DNA of 64,000 nt from Apostichopus japonicus. Its lineage: Eukaryota; Echinodermata; Holothuroidea; Aspidochirotida; Stichopodidae. The notes beneath the pieces were generated by a model. That model searched no databases and was not told the DNA's origin. It saw nothing but the letters and a program-made list of their open reading frames with translations. Position numbers and translations under genes: made by a program. Shown here in pieces: positions 26,904 through 39,711 of the stretch (position 1 is the first letter of the stretch; every line of letters begins with the position of its first letter). The DNA lies in assembly GCF_037975245.1 (NCBI RefSeq), contig NC_092562.1, positions 29,093,554 to 29,157,553 of the forward strand, written 5' to 3'.

Positions 26904-29900
26904 GTGAGTGAAATGTGTCAGTAAACACAGTGATACTGTATGTGATAGGCCCAGTTACACGAAAATAACTAGGCCTAGGCCTATAACCTTTTCTGTGCGT
27001 TTACTGTTCTGCCTGCTCTTGAGGCATTTTGATAGTGAGTATTCGGCCGTTTTCCGGATGCATAGCAGTATATTACACACACTTGGTCGATCAATATAAG
27101 CAGACCTGCAATTTGACAGTGTAACAGTCCATTGGAAGAACATGAAATTCCATTAGCTAGGGCCTAGGCCTACAGCTATACCGAAACAATATATGTCGTT
27201 AGCACACATACACATGTACATAGGTTCGTATCGACATACCATTCCACCATAGGTTTGGATCCTTTCTGTCATGGCGGAAATGCTCGGAATCTATTGCGTA
27301 AAGGTACTGTACATTTAAGGAATGGATTTTACACAGAAATGTTTCGGTGAAACTTTTTTGATTAGCGTGTAAGGATAGGTACACCGTCTTCAAATGTGAC
27401 GGTTCACTGGATTTATAAACTGAAGTAGTTTTGATTGTTAATTCAAAGACTTATTCTTTTGTTGATATAAATGACTGCTTTTGTGGATTTTGCGGGCCTA
27501 GGTAGTGTGAAGCAAAGCAATATATAGTGCATATAGGCCTACAGTGCATCCTAAATAATGTGCTCTTTCCTCCATACAAAAGTGCTTTACCCCCCATCAC
27601 AGTAACATGGCGGAATGGCACTTTTTCTATGGCGGAAAGAGCACATTTTCTATGGAGGAATGTACCGATGGCTGAATGACACATCCCCCGTACAATATAA
27701 TGTATGTATGTATGTATGTATGTATATGTGATCTTCCCGCAATAATACAGTACAGTGATGAGGATTGGTTCTCCCCATTTTAGATGTCATTTTTATACTA
27801 TTACTAGGCCTATAGTACCACTCTCACAGACTGTAAAGTATGTCTGGCATGGGAACACATTCCCAATGCAAACAAATTGTGACTGCTTTATTTTGGAGCA
27901 ATTGCAGTGATTCTATTAAAACCTGTGCATATTTTTCCTGTTTTCAGTTTTCTCTGTTCAGTACCTGCTGTTCATTAGCAGGATATGTTTGTAAGGGCAC
28001 TCATTGCATGTGCACCTACAGTACATTGAGACTCACTCTCTATGTGATGTACGTAAAGCAGGGTGTCACATTGTGTAGTCATTCTATTCTATTATACTGT
28101 ATCTATTGTGTCTAAAGTACCACATGTGTGAGAAGTGTGCAGTGCAGCAAAGCGCTTGAGTGTGTTTTACGCTGATAATATCCAGGACAAAGAATTACAA
28201 CTTATGCATAGGGGCTAGTCTAGATACCTCTGAAGTTCTGTATAGCAATCCACTTATCACACGTATGATACTGTACATGCATATTAAATAAGTAGTGATT
28301 TTCAAAGTTGAAAACCTGTGTGGTAAAATATGTATCCTTCATTACAAAATCTTAAATGGTACTAACTACTAAGTAGACGTCACAGTACTAATACCAGTAT
28401 CACACAGTATTACTACAGTACTAGCTCTTGACAAACCAGAGTTTCTTTCCAGGTTGTCGACTCAGTTCTATCGCATTGGTATTAACAAACATCACCATAC
28501 TAATACCAGTATCACACAGTATGAAATGTTTTATGTTGCAACTGTTTTAACTTGTGAACTGATATCACAGCTTTTAATGTATGTCAAGATTCCCTTCTGA
28601 TTTCAAGAATTGAATACAGTATTAATACTCTTTTTTTTTCTCTCTAAATTCTGTTCAACCTTCAGCAGAAGTTTCTGATACCTGTGTGCAGACAAGCTGT
28701 TTCAAGGCATTTCCAGACAATTCCAATTGTAATTGAACAGACAGTAAGTAAACCCAAGACCGATGAGAGTTCAGTTGGTGGGTTGGAGGGGGAGGGGGGG
28801 GGGGAGGTCACAGAGGCTACAACACAGGGGGGGTCATATGTCAAATCTACAGATTGCTGTTGGTTGACCCTCTCCAAATTATACCTCCCTCTTTTTTAGC
28901 TGTCAAAGACACCTCTTTTTCACTTTTGGTTTAACTTTAAAACCTCAATGATTATGAATAAAGCTAGAACCCTGAAAAGTGGTAAATAGTAAGAACTGAG
29001 ATACCTTATGTGAATGTAAGAATAGTTAACAGCCCTCATCTGGCTATGTTGGGGATAATTCGGCAGCAAAAAACATTCATTATACTGAATCGCAGCATGA
29101 AATACTGTAGCATCTTCTGAAAGTTCTGAGTTGCATAACTTAACAGTGTAACACAGGAAATCATTTTTTGTGTTTGTAGTATCTGGATAATACATACTGT
29201 AACATATTTGACCTTTGCAAAGACACTATGCTGAAGCAATACTTCAGCAATGAATCACCAGAATTGGCTGATTTTTTAGCAAGGAAAATGAAGAATTGAA
29301 TATGACTGCATTTTCTCTTGGCCTAACTCCACAATACAATATTGGAACATACTTAATCTTTGTTCGCCATTCTAAACTTTATAAGTCCGTGTAATAGTAG
29401 GGTTTTAGAATGTGAAATTGCTGAGAAATAGTTTGTAAACATTCAAGAAAATGCCAAAATATCATTTGGCCGTCAAATTGCAAACACCAGCGATCATATT
29501 TGAGCAGAGCATTTTGAAAGCAACAGGATGCTTATGTCATGTTGCTCTAATCATGCAAGTAGGGAGGTAATTTTCGGGGGGAAATTGTGAACTACAAACT
29601 TCTCCAAACTCTGTTGACTTGATATTGAATGGCAAGGGGGCTGGGTTCAATTTATTAGAGCCCTGAGAGAATATGGAGGCGGTTCAGGAAAATAAGGGAT
29701 GAAGAACAATGTACTTTCATTTCCCTAGTCGACTTTCAAGAAGATGAAGGCAGAAGTGCGAGCTTTGACATAATTGTCCACAGGACCCCTATCTGGCTTC
29801 CAGGCCTCTACCCTCACCTTTGAGAGTCTTTTGGTATTCAATATCAACCTACATACCTGTCAGATGATGTAAACAATGAATCAGGCAGTAAGCACTGAAT

Positions 29901-32900
29901 ATTTTCAGGAAGATTTTAATCCACAAGAAAAGTATCAGTTTTTCCCCAATTCTTACGTTTTCTTTGAATATGACTAAATGAGAAACAGCATATTTTATGA
30001 AGTTACAGGTCAGCGTATCTGAATATTACGTCAAGTGGCCTGTGAATGTAATATGACATCATGGATCGTTACCTGAACATTTTGCAAGAACTTTGACAGA
30101 TTCTCTGTTGTTGCGTGATATGATCATGATCAAACGAACTGAGCAAAGAGTGAACAATACCGAGCAATCTACATAATTTATGTGATCATGGAGGTTGGTA
30201 ATCATCTCTGGTATCATTTGTACTCCAGGTTCTAACTGTGTCTTTCTTCATTGATTTAGTTCTGGTTTCTTTCTTGCCTGTTTTCATTTTTAGGGAAGAG
30301 GTGAAAGAGCGTATGACATATACTCCAGATTACTGAAAGAAAGGATTGTATGTTTGATGGGGCCAGTAAGTAAACTTTATTTAATTGTACTCCATATTAA
30401 GGAAAGAAAGGATTGGCTGGGGCCAGTAAGTAAAATTCATGCTCCAAATTATTGAAATAAATGATTGGCTGGGGCCAGTAAGTAAAATTCATGCTCCAGA
30501 TTATTGAAATAAAGGATTGGCTGGGGCCAGTAAGTAAAATTCATGCTCCAGATTATTGAAATAAAGGATTGGCTGAGGCCAGTAAGTAAAATTCATGATC
30601 CAGATTATTGAAAGAAAGGGTCATGTGATGGGGACAGTAAGTAAAATTCTTAATCCAGTTTACTGAAAGAAAGGATTGTGTGTGTGATGGGGCCAGTAAG
30701 TGAACCTCATTTAATTATATAATCCAGATTATTGAAATAAAGGATTGCATGGGGCCAGTAAGTAAAATTCATACACTAGATTACTGAAAAAGGGGTTGTA
30801 CGTGTGATTGGGCCAGTGAGTAAAATCATTTAATTGTACTCCAGATTGCTGAAAGAAAGCATTGGATGTGTGATGTAAGTAAAATGCATTTAATTTTCTC
30901 AGCATTTGGTACTGATGTTCAGGTAAAGTACACCATATCCAGACTTGTCAATTGTGACCAAACAAGCCATTTTGACTTGGTTTGAAATAGATGACATTTT
31001 CCACATTCAATAAGAAGTTTCCATTGTCATATTTTGCACTGTCATTTATGATGTTCAATGGTACTTTTACTGTGCCGTAGCCAGTAGATAACATTGTCCA
31101 GATCATAGGAATATTAAAAACAGCTGGTTGGCTTTTGATACAAAAATACAGTTTGAGATGTCCACTATTTTTTACAATTCATTTAAAATCTTGAAAATAT
31201 CTGTCACATTTTAAAGCAAAAAGGATAACCTAGATAAATTTGTTTTGGTACAGTTTACCATCCAAAAAGGATGACACCTGTGGATTAGTGGTGCAAAACT
31301 TGCAAACTAAATATCAGATTTGATGTTAGTGCTATCAAGACTAATGGAACCTCCACCCATGGTCTTGGTTTTTGGGCACTGCCGTAGTGCCAAACCCTTT
31401 ACTTTGGCTGGATTCCTGTCCCTTTGTGGTTAATGTCCTTCACAATGCGGTGGAATTGTTTTTGGTACAAGTCTGCTAAAACACTTAGGTTTCAGCAAGT
31501 CTGCCCAATTAATAAGATCTTGAAACAAATGATTATGTTAGATTGAGTAAGGAACGATCATGTGAATACAGTGGACCCTTCATGACCCTAACAGATTTAA
31601 ACAGCCCAGGGGCTTTCAATTGTTGGAGGCAGAGACTCTGCTCCCACCACTGCTTTCTCCGATCGCCAACCCCCCCCCCCCCCTCTGCCCTGACATCATT
31701 TCTCTCATTTATGGATCCATGTTCTTTTTTTCCCTTTCTTTTTCATAGGTAACTGATGCTATGGCTAGTCTTGTGATTGCCCAGTTACTGTTTCTGCAAT
31801 CTGAAAGCAGTAAAAAGCCAGTTCACATGTACATCAACAGTCCAGGTCAGTCTCTTCAACACTAAACCTCTCTAATGATTGGCTCCATTTATTTATATCT
31901 ATATAGAGGTCACATGTACATCAACAGTCCAGGTCAGTCTCTTCAACACTGTACCTCTCTAATGATTGGCACTTTCATTGGCTCCATTTAATTATATCTA
32001 CTGTATACAGAGGTCACATGTACATCAACAGTCCAAGTCAGTCTCTTCAACACTATACCTCTCTAATGACTGGCTCCATTTAATTATATCTAGATACATA
32101 GGTCACATGTACATCAACAGTCCAGGTCAGTCTCTTCAACACTAAACCTCTCTAATGATTGGCTCCATTTAATTATATCATATCTATACAGAGGTCACAT
32201 GTACTTCAACAGTCCAGGTCAGTCTCTTCAACACTAAACCTCTCTAATGATTGGCTCCATTTAATTATATCATATCTATACAGAGGTCACATGTACATCA
32301 ACAGTCCAGGTCAGTCTCTTCAACACTAAACCTCTCTAATGATTGGCTCCATTTAATTATATCATATCTATACAGAGGTCACATATACATCAACAGTCCA
32401 GGTTAGTCTCTTCAACACTAAACCTCTCTAATAATTGGCTCCATTTAATTATATCTATGCAGAGGTCACAATTACATCAACAGTCCAGGTCAGTCTCTTC
32501 AACACTATACTTCTCTAATGATTGGCTCCATTTAATTATATCTATACAGAGGTCACATGTACATCAACAGTCCAAGTCAGTCTCTTCAACACTATACATC
32601 TCTAATGATTGGCTCCATTTAATTATATCTAGATACATAGGTCACATGTACATCAACAGTCCAGGTCAGTCTCTTCAACACTATACTTCTCTAATGATTG
32701 GCTCCATTTAATTATAACTATACAGAGGTGATAAAAGCAATGTTTACATCAAAAGCAGATCTTAAAATAAACTCAGTTCTCTATGTACATTAGCAAAGAT
32801 TTCCCCTGACCCCTTATCATATCATTGTTAGCCATTAACCAGCCAACTTTTGTTCTTGCTTTCTTTTGCCTGAATTTCCTATGACATCATCAGACTTGAA

Positions 32901-35900
32901 GTTTAATCATAACAGTCACTGCCCCTTTATGTCATTTTATCTAGGTGTTGTAATTTTTTAGTGAGAGGTGGTGTACAGTAACTCTGATAAACGTAATCAG
33001 CATATTTTCAAGGGCAACTTTGCCACATTTATTGGTGGAGCATAAGAAGAAAGCCAATCTAACCCTCATTGGTCAGGTTTGTGATGTAATGGGAAGTTAT
33101 AAAATACCACAAAATAGCTAAAAACACTTTGTATTCACAGCTTGCAAGATCTCATATCTTATTAAGTCTTCTGCGATCTGTTAAACTCCATGACTAAATT
33201 ATTTGATGTTATAATTGACATTAAATTCAGAGAAGATTTACTATACCCTGGAGTATATTTATTTGTGTACATAACAGTTTATGACGTCCATACAGACCTA
33301 TAGTATCACCCACTCAGGAAACAGATACCTTAAATAAATGTTTCCCTTCTACACTAATTACGCCCACTCACTGCTGGACAATCTTATTTATCAAGGAAAT
33401 GTTATAGTGCCCAGCTAACAAAACCATGTTTGTTGAAGATCAAAATATACATGCACACAAACACACACAAGGAAGTTTACACGGTTTGATGTGGACCAAG
33501 TTGACCTAACCCAATTGTCGTAAATATGGTAGTCAAGGAGATGTAGCTGGATTTTTAATGCAGCATGTGGGATAAATATTTGAAGGTTGTTTGTCATGAA
33601 AATTCCTTTTCCAACATGAGTCATGAGCGTCATCAAGCATCATTCCAAATAGAACGGGAGAGTAAAAAACGGTTGAAACATTTTATGTTTGCTTTCAGAC
33701 TCGTTCTAATTTTGTACTCTATGAAAAGTGTCCGGCAGACAAACTGTTGACCATGGAGTCACTTAATTTGTTTAGCTCCATGACCTAATTTGTTTCCTTA
33801 AAATGCCTAGGCGAGTGCCTTTATCATGATTGGAAACAATTGGGTACAGTTACTGTTCAAGCTGTCTAGGACCGGGCAAGTCTTTACCTTGGCTGGTGAG
33901 AAACCTGCCTCCTACAGTAGGCTAGCAGTATGTCTGTCAGATTAGCACACTCTGTGGGATAATTGTACCGGCATGTGTGGCAGTAGCTCATTGATGAGAG
34001 CTGACCTTGGTAACTCATGCTAGCATCCTCTCTTTACTGTACCTTCCTTAGAAGAACAGTATCCTTGTTTTAGCTGGTAGTCTATGATTGGCATTACCAC
34101 ATAAATCTATATGCAGATTACAGAGATGTTTGCCTATTGTAGTGTGTGATAGGTCGATGAATGGTTATCACACTTTTGAGTACAACTACTTGAATTTGCT
34201 GACTGGTGGCAAAATATCACTGATGTTGTAGTTGCCAATTCATAATTTCTGACTTGCACAACTCCATAACATACTTTAATATAACAAAGCAGAGTTTGCC
34301 AGGACCTGGTACTTCCTTGTGCATAGTATGGTTTCCCTGCAGTTCTTAAAGTAAGGTGTGCAACAGTAAGTGGTAGTCATAAAGATGAAAGTAAATTATA
34401 CATAAATATTTTTCAAACATTCATTTGTTAAAAATGACTAACTTTTGTTTTTTGCAAATGCCACAGTGACTTTGATAGATCAAAGATTTTATAAAAGTGA
34501 ATAGATGTTTAGGAAAGAAAATTCATTTTTGGATGTCAACAAGTGCAGAATGCCAGTTACCAAGGAATGTAACGTGTTAAAAATCAAACTATCAATCCAG
34601 TTTGCATATTAATAAATATTAAATCTCTAATTTTATCTCCGTTCAAGAGATTGATAACTTTATTCTCAGCAGTCGGGGATCATAAACAGCTGTACAGTTT
34701 ATACCCCCGTCCATGTTTATCCCTGCTCAGGTAGTTATAACTCCCACCAAATTTAAATAGCAACCATGTTAAAACTTGCGAGGAGTTTTCAAAAATTGTT
34801 TCCCTGAAGGTATTTAAGAGGTGCGTAAAATTACTGTCTCAAGAAGGTAAACTTCATATAGAGGATGGAATTCTTTTAACTAATGACTTTTTATCTCTTT
34901 CATTTTCCTCGCTGATGGTTAATGAATTCAGGTGGGCTTGTCACAGCTGGGTTAGGCATATATGATACTATGCAGTACATCCTACCACCAATTGCTACTT
35001 GGTGTGTTGGCCAAGCATCTAGTATGGGTTCACTGCTCCTGGCAGCTGGTACTCCCGATATGAGACACAGTTTACCAAATTCTAGGATAATGATCCATCA
35101 ACCCTCAGGTCAAGCAGTGGTAAGTAGTAGCTTTAACTCTAGACGGAACTAAGGGTATATATATATGCAGTCTTCATGAAGAGAACATTTCAACAGAATG
35201 TTCCTACTTTAACTGCAGCAGTGACAAGCATCTTTAAGTCGTGATGAAATTTAGAAATAATTGTAAGCAATACTACAGTGGGAAATGTTTCCCCGAAAGG
35301 TAATGAGGGCGGTATTGAAGAACTTAACATGCATAGACTCCGGATGTGTGACCTGATTAGTTCACTTTGGCTTCGGCTTTGAGTACAATGTTTCTATATG
35401 CTGCTGGTGTTAATAGTAATTACGACTTAAGAGATCCGCATCACAGTCACTGCCAACATTGCAATCCACTGTCCCCCTCATAATTCTCACAAGGTTGGTA
35501 AGAGTGATGTCATAGTGCTCCCTTTGGAGGAAACCAAAAAGGCAAGCTTCACAGAATCCTCCCTTGGAATTACGCCTGAGTATCCTAAGAGGAGAAAACA
35601 TGGTCCTCACAACCAATAAGCTGCTCTTGCAAATAAACATTTCTGCAAGCAATGGAAAGCTTGTTCGGGTTCTTAAACTTTGCAAATGGGTTGTTATGGC
35701 AATAAGATAACTGGCCATGCTGACATAGGCAGGACTACTTATAGACCAGTTGCATGTTATAGTATTTGTCAGTGAATCATCAATGTGATGTACTAGCTCT
35801 TCGATACCTACTGTAGAGAAACTGCAGTTGTATAAATGTTGAGATATTCCTAGAGATTGTGAGTAGAGCAGATGAACTTGACTGAGCTTTGGCGATCTGT

Positions 35901-38900
35901 AGAATGCATATTTGGAAGATTTGGTATTGTCATTACTGTATACGAAGAACCATAGGGTAGTTAATATAGATCTGTGTTTTCTGGGTTTACCTGTAATAAG
36001 GAAATTCACCTACATCAAACTAGGATTTGCATATCACTTAAATATGTAAAACATCACCATTCCGAAAAATTTGTTGAGACTTTATTTCCTGATTACATGT
36101 AAGCCAGTTACAAGGTTAGCCTTTTGTTATTACCAGGTTAGCCTTTTACCAGGCTAGCCTATAATAGTAAGCCTATTACCAGTAGTGGATCCAGAATTTT
36201 AAAGAAGAGGGGTTGTGGTCCTGGGCTTGTAGAAGGCATCTTCCCATGTGCAGGGGATTCTGGGAATTATCTCGCATAGAAAACGTAGACAGATGAAGAT
36301 TGACAGTCAAGGTACTGACAACATAGAGTACAGGGAAACCTGTAAAACTATCAGGAAGAAGATACGTGAGGATGTCAGAAACTACAACACCAAAATGATA
36401 CATGACACAATAGAAAACAACAGGAGTATTAAGAAAACCAACAAGAAGCTTGGCCAGGGAACAAAGAAAATCAATAAACTTTTGGACTCAAATGGGCAGG
36501 AAACAACAGACCAGGATGATATTCTGCGGAGAATAGAGAAATTTTATGAAGAACTATACCAAAGCAATCAGCAAACCAGAGACATAGATGATTCTCAGGA
36601 GAAAGTACCCAAAGTTGAATGCTGGGAAGTAGAATATGCTTTAAGCCAAATGAAATGGGGCAAGGCCCCTGGACAGGACAACATAATGATGGACACACTA
36701 AAAGAAGCAGGGGATGCAGTTAATAAGGAACTGGCAAAGCTCTTCACAGCTTGTCTTCACCAAGGGAAGGTTCCTCAAAAGTGGAAAGATGCCAACATGA
36801 TAATATTGCACAAAAAAGGAGACAAAAGGGACTTGAAGAACTACCGGCCCATTAGCCTTCTATCCAATATATACAAGCTTTTTACAAAGATTCTGACAAA
36901 CAGACTGGAAAGACTTCTAGACGACAACCAACCAAGGGAGCAGGCGGGATTCAGAAGAAATTTCTCAACAATAGATCACATTCATACCCTCAACCAACTG
37001 AAGGAAAAATGTCAGGAGTTCAATATACCTGTATGTGTCGCTTTCGTGGACTATGAGAAAGCTTTCGATTCCGTTGAAACCTGGGCAGTGCTCGAGGCAC
37101 TGAAAGAGCAAGACATCAACCCTAACTACATCAAAGTAATCAAAGACATCTATACTGGCAGCACAACTACTGTTAAGTTACACAAAGAAAGCAACAAAAT
37201 ACCAGTAAGGAAAGGAGTGAGGCAGGGAGATACCATATCTCCAAAGCTCTTTACTGCATGCTTAGAACACATCTTCAAAGACATTAATTGGGAAGATAAA
37301 GGTATCAATGTGAATGGGGAGAAGTTCAACCACCTCCGTTTTGCTGATGATATAGTCATCATAGCTAACAACTTCAACGAAATGGAGAGCATGCTACAGG
37401 ACTTGGACATAGCAAGCAGGAAAAGAGGACTGAAAATGAACATGAAGACCAAAGTATTGGCAGACCAATCAGTTAAACACAAACCAATCATCATTAATGG
37501 AACAGAATTGGAACATGTATCTGAATACATTTACCTGGGACAAAGGTTCACTCTCACCGAAAGGAATCAAGATAATGAAATAAGGAGGAGGATCAAAGCA
37601 GGGTGGCAAGCATTTGGCAGATACAGCCACATCATGAAGGGCAATCTACCGTTATGCTTAAAAAGGAAAGTGTATGACCAATGCATTCTCCCATCAATGA
37701 CATATGCATCAGAAACATGGACACTAACAATTAAAATGGAAAGAAAGTTAGCAGCCGCACAACATAACATGGAGAGGAGTATGCTTAACATAACATACAA
37801 AGATCACAAAACCAATAAGTGGATAAGGGAACAAACAAAGGTACAGGATGTAATGGAAGTAATCAAACATCGTAAATGGACATGGGCCGGCCATGTCACT
37901 AGAAGGGGAGATGGAAGATGGAGCACGATAACCACTGTATGGACACCGCTTGACGGGAAAAGGAACAGAGGCAGGCAAAGAAAGAGATGGAGAGATGAAA
38001 TACAGAAATTCTGGAATGAAACCAATTGGTACACACATGCAAGGGAGAGAGAGAGTTGGAGATATCATGCTGAGGCCTTCATCCAGCAGTGGATCGACAA
38101 TGGCTGAAGAAGAAGAAGGAAATAAAAAATTCTGTTAATAACTTCTTCTGGATGTTTGGTGGAAGAAGGGGTGGTGAGGTGGATGGATAGGGGGTATGGA
38201 GGGATAGGAGGTGTGGTGGTGGGAGTGCGGGGTTGAGGGAGAGGGACAGAATTCTGCATCTGGTTTAGAGTTACTACCCTTTATGGTGTTTCAATAAGTA
38301 TCAGGTCAAGGCTGAATGTATTTCTTCATATGCCTTTAACAATGAGTTAGCCTTTATAATTTTACATATTTATGATTCCAACTATGAGTCTTCAGTACAG
38401 AGATAACATAAATAATGAGCTGAACTGTTCTTCTTTAATGTCAGGGTCAAGCAACGGATATTCAAATACAGGCAGAGGAGATCATCAAGTTAAAGAAACA
38501 ACTGAATAACCTTTATGTCAAGCACACAGGGCAACCACTTGATGTCATAGGTAAGCCAGAGTTGGGTAAATTATTGAGTAAGCACTAGAGGGAATTATCA
38601 TTTTCTACAGGCGCGTAGCCAAGGGGGGGCTAAGGGGCAGCCGCCACCCCCCCTTGAGTATATATAAAAAAAATTTTTTTAATGTTTTATGATATCGCTA
38701 GTACTTTGAAAAGAGAAAATGCTAACATGCAACTTACCTGGGAAGTGCCATTTCCAGCAATCTGGGAGGCATTTTCAGCCAAAATTTTCTTGTATGCTTT
38801 GCGTCAACCGTGGTGGCGCTACGCTTAGATAGTTTGCAAAGCCGTATTTACGGCTCTGATAGTTTGCCTACATTTTCGCCCCTCCTTTGGCATATTCCTG

Positions 38901-39589
38901 GCTACGCCCCTGATTTTCTATATCTCATAATTATGACACAACATGTTACATGAAATATTTATTTATGGTAAGAACTATGAGTCATTAAACAAGATGGGGG
39001 GGAGGGGGGTGGGGATGGGGCATAGAGGGGAATGTAGCCAATATGTCAGTGGAGTGTATTCTCTTAAAGGAATTGCCAAATTACAACACCATCGGTATTT
39101 GTGAGAATAAATTTTCCTAATTGTAAGGAATTTTCCTCAAGAAGCACATCAGTGAAGAAATGTATACTTAATATGCAAGTGCTGCAGCTATGGTAACCAC
39201 TTATATATATGCCAAGTGAAAGAATTAATGTGAGCTTCGAGAAGACTATGGCAGTAATATACTGTTAAATGTAGCAGAAAGGTTACCAGACAATAATGAG
39301 CTGAATCACCATGGAAACGATTTTCTTGACTAGAGTTGCATGATTTTAATGTTTGACATTAATCAAATTTGAATTTGATTTCTATAGTTCCTCTGCTATT
39401 TACTGAAGAGTAGATGATTGTTTCGTTAATTATCCTCCTCCTTTAATTGACCTGTTGTTGTTTACAGAAGCTGCGATGGAGAGAGACAGTTTCATGACTC
39501 CAGAAGAAGCGAAGGAATTTGGTTTGATAGACAAAGTACTGGAACATCCTCCACTGGTTAATGAACAGAACAATACAGACAGTAATTAG
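26883..39589 (+). CDS. CLPP: CLPP, mitochondrial ATP-dependent Clp protease proteolytic subunit
   Basis: Seven exons: 26883-26903, 28666-28743, 30294-30365, 31749-31845, 34932-35119, 38445-38550, 39468-39589; 684 bp, 227 aa. ClpP subunits form a double heptameric ring in the mitochondrial matrix that degrades proteins unfolded by CLPX. Hallmarks: IPIVIEQT and [18 protein letters not shown] at the N-terminal side, YINSPG, catalytic Ser in [11 protein letters not shown], catalytic His in IMIHQPSG, catalytic Asp in AMERDSF. The C-terminal extension is much shorter than in human CLPP. All junction phases agree. The first exon (MNILKST) is the only uncertain part; with exon 2 it gives a basic, hydrophobic leader suitable for mitochondrial import. 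Introns 3 and 4 contain exon-derived arrays, intron 5 a LINE. Confidence 0.93.
27557..27645. repeat. Imperfect hairpin in CLPP intron 1
   Basis: 27557-27584 and 27618-27645 are inverted repeats (AATGTGCTCTTTCC, CCATA, AAAAGTGC) with two mismatches and one bulged base; loop about 33 bases. ATGGCGGAA/ATGGAGGAA words recur around it. Confidence 0.75.
27695..27726. repeat. (GTAT)n microsatellite
   Basis: Several GTAT repeats in CLPP intron 1. Confidence 0.85.
28666..28743 (+). CDS. CLPP: CLPP exon 2
   Basis: Encodes the end of the transit peptide ([16 protein letters not shown]) and IPIVIEQT, the conserved start of mature ClpP. Donor GTAAGT. The acceptor reads TTCAGCAG, so the exon may start at 28666 or 28669. 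Confidence 0.88.
30294..30365 (+). CDS. CLPP: CLPP exon 3
   Basis: 24 codons, phase 0-0, [18 protein letters not shown] then VCLMGP. Donor CCA|GTAAGT. Its last 40-odd bases and donor are the founder of the array that follows. Confidence 0.95.
30323..30900 (+). repeat. Tandem array derived from CLPP exon 3 end plus donor
   Basis: About ten units of 52-68 bp. Each has a copy of the exon 3 end (CTCCAGATTACTGAAAGAAA, GGATTG), most with GGGGCCAGTAAGTAAA including the donor, then intron sequence (ATTCATG or TTTAATTGTA). The first unit is the real exon edge, so exon 3 is part of the array. Confidence 0.92.
31749..31845 (+). CDS. CLPP: CLPP exon 4
   Basis: [20 protein letters not shown] ... HMYINSP, phase 0 to 1, donor GTCAGT. 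The 3' end is repeated about nine more times downstream. Confidence 0.95.
31825..32730 (+). repeat. Tandem array derived from CLPP exon 4 end plus donor
   Basis: About ten units of roughly 88-96 bp. Each contains CACATGTACATCAACAGTCC, the codons of HMYINSP, the donor AG|GTCAGTC, and intron sequence CAACACTAAACCTCTCTAAT. Most units also have CTATACAGAGG just before, so each resembles a 26-bp mini-exon with acceptor and donor. Confidence 0.95.
32740..34931. other. CLPP intron 4, remaining part
   Basis: About 2.2 kb with no recognisable transposon, RNA or exon. Confidence 0.45.
34932..35119 (+). CDS. CLPP: CLPP exon 5 (catalytic Ser and His)
   Basis: Starts [16 protein letters not shown], contains [10 protein letters not shown] with the nucleophilic Ser and RIMIHQPSG with the catalytic His. 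Ends SGQAV, donor GTAAGT, phase 0. Confidence 0.97.
35410..36009 (-). other. Unidentified 199-codon ORF in CLPP intron 5
   Basis: Open for 199 codons on the minus strand, long for AT-rich intronic DNA. Composition is mixed ([39 protein letters not shown]) and no domain is recognised. It could be a captured gene fragment, transposon debris or chance. No splice or start context supports expression. Confidence 0.2.
36180..38135 (+). mobile_element. 5'-truncated non-LTR retrotransposon (RTE-like) with intact RT ORF
   Basis: Sense insertion in CLPP intron 5. The ORF 36248-38107 (619 codons) has no frameshift. Its RT blocks are [43 protein letters not shown] and the catalytic [11 protein letters not shown]. 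The C-terminal part has [13 protein letters not shown] and [11 protein letters not shown], common in endonuclease-RT proteins of RTE-like LINEs. The N-terminal endonuclease is missing, so it cannot be a complete element. The 3' end has GAAGAAGAAGAAGG and A-rich sequence. Uninterrupted coding implies a fairly recent insertion. The clade is uncertain. Confidence 0.88.
38445..38550 (+). CDS. CLPP: CLPP exon 6
   Basis: [20 protein letters not shown] then [12 protein letters not shown], the ClpP handle region. Acceptor GTCAG, donor GTAAGC, phase 0 to 1. Confidence 0.97.
38608..38912. mobile_element. hAT-type MITE D in CLPP intron 6
   Basis: Ends CAGGCGCGTAGCCAAGGGG and TGGCTACGCCCCTG. Perfect 8-bp target duplication ATTTTCTA at 38600-38607 and 38913-38920. 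Family core at about 38,792-38,832. Confidence 0.88.
39468..39589 (+). CDS. CLPP: CLPP exon 7 (catalytic Asp, stop)
   Basis: [20 protein letters not shown] then IDKVLEHPP; the Asp of MERDS aligns with the bacterial catalytic Asp. TAG stop at 39587-39589. Confidence 0.97.
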
Positions 39590-39705
39590 TAGGAATGTAA
39601 CGATTATCACACTTTACAAACTTTATGGCTTTTCTGGAGGACAGATGAACGACTTTTGAAGTACGCTCTGGCGGAGATTTCTCTCACCGAATCGACTATA
39701 AATGA

Positions 39706-39711
39706 AATAAA
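39706..39711 (+). terminator. CLPP polyadenylation signal
   Basis: AATAAA about 120 bp after the stop codon, the first canonical hexamer in the 3' flank. Confidence 0.5.

Noticed and set aside
32343-32711. 122-codon repetitive ORF
   Set aside because: Reading through the exon 4-derived array in a frame unrelated to CLPP.
36180-36230. Left end of another hAT element (CAGTAGTGGATCCAGAA)
   Set aside because: No matching right end or 8-bp duplication was found; may be cut by the LINE insertion, but one end is not enough.
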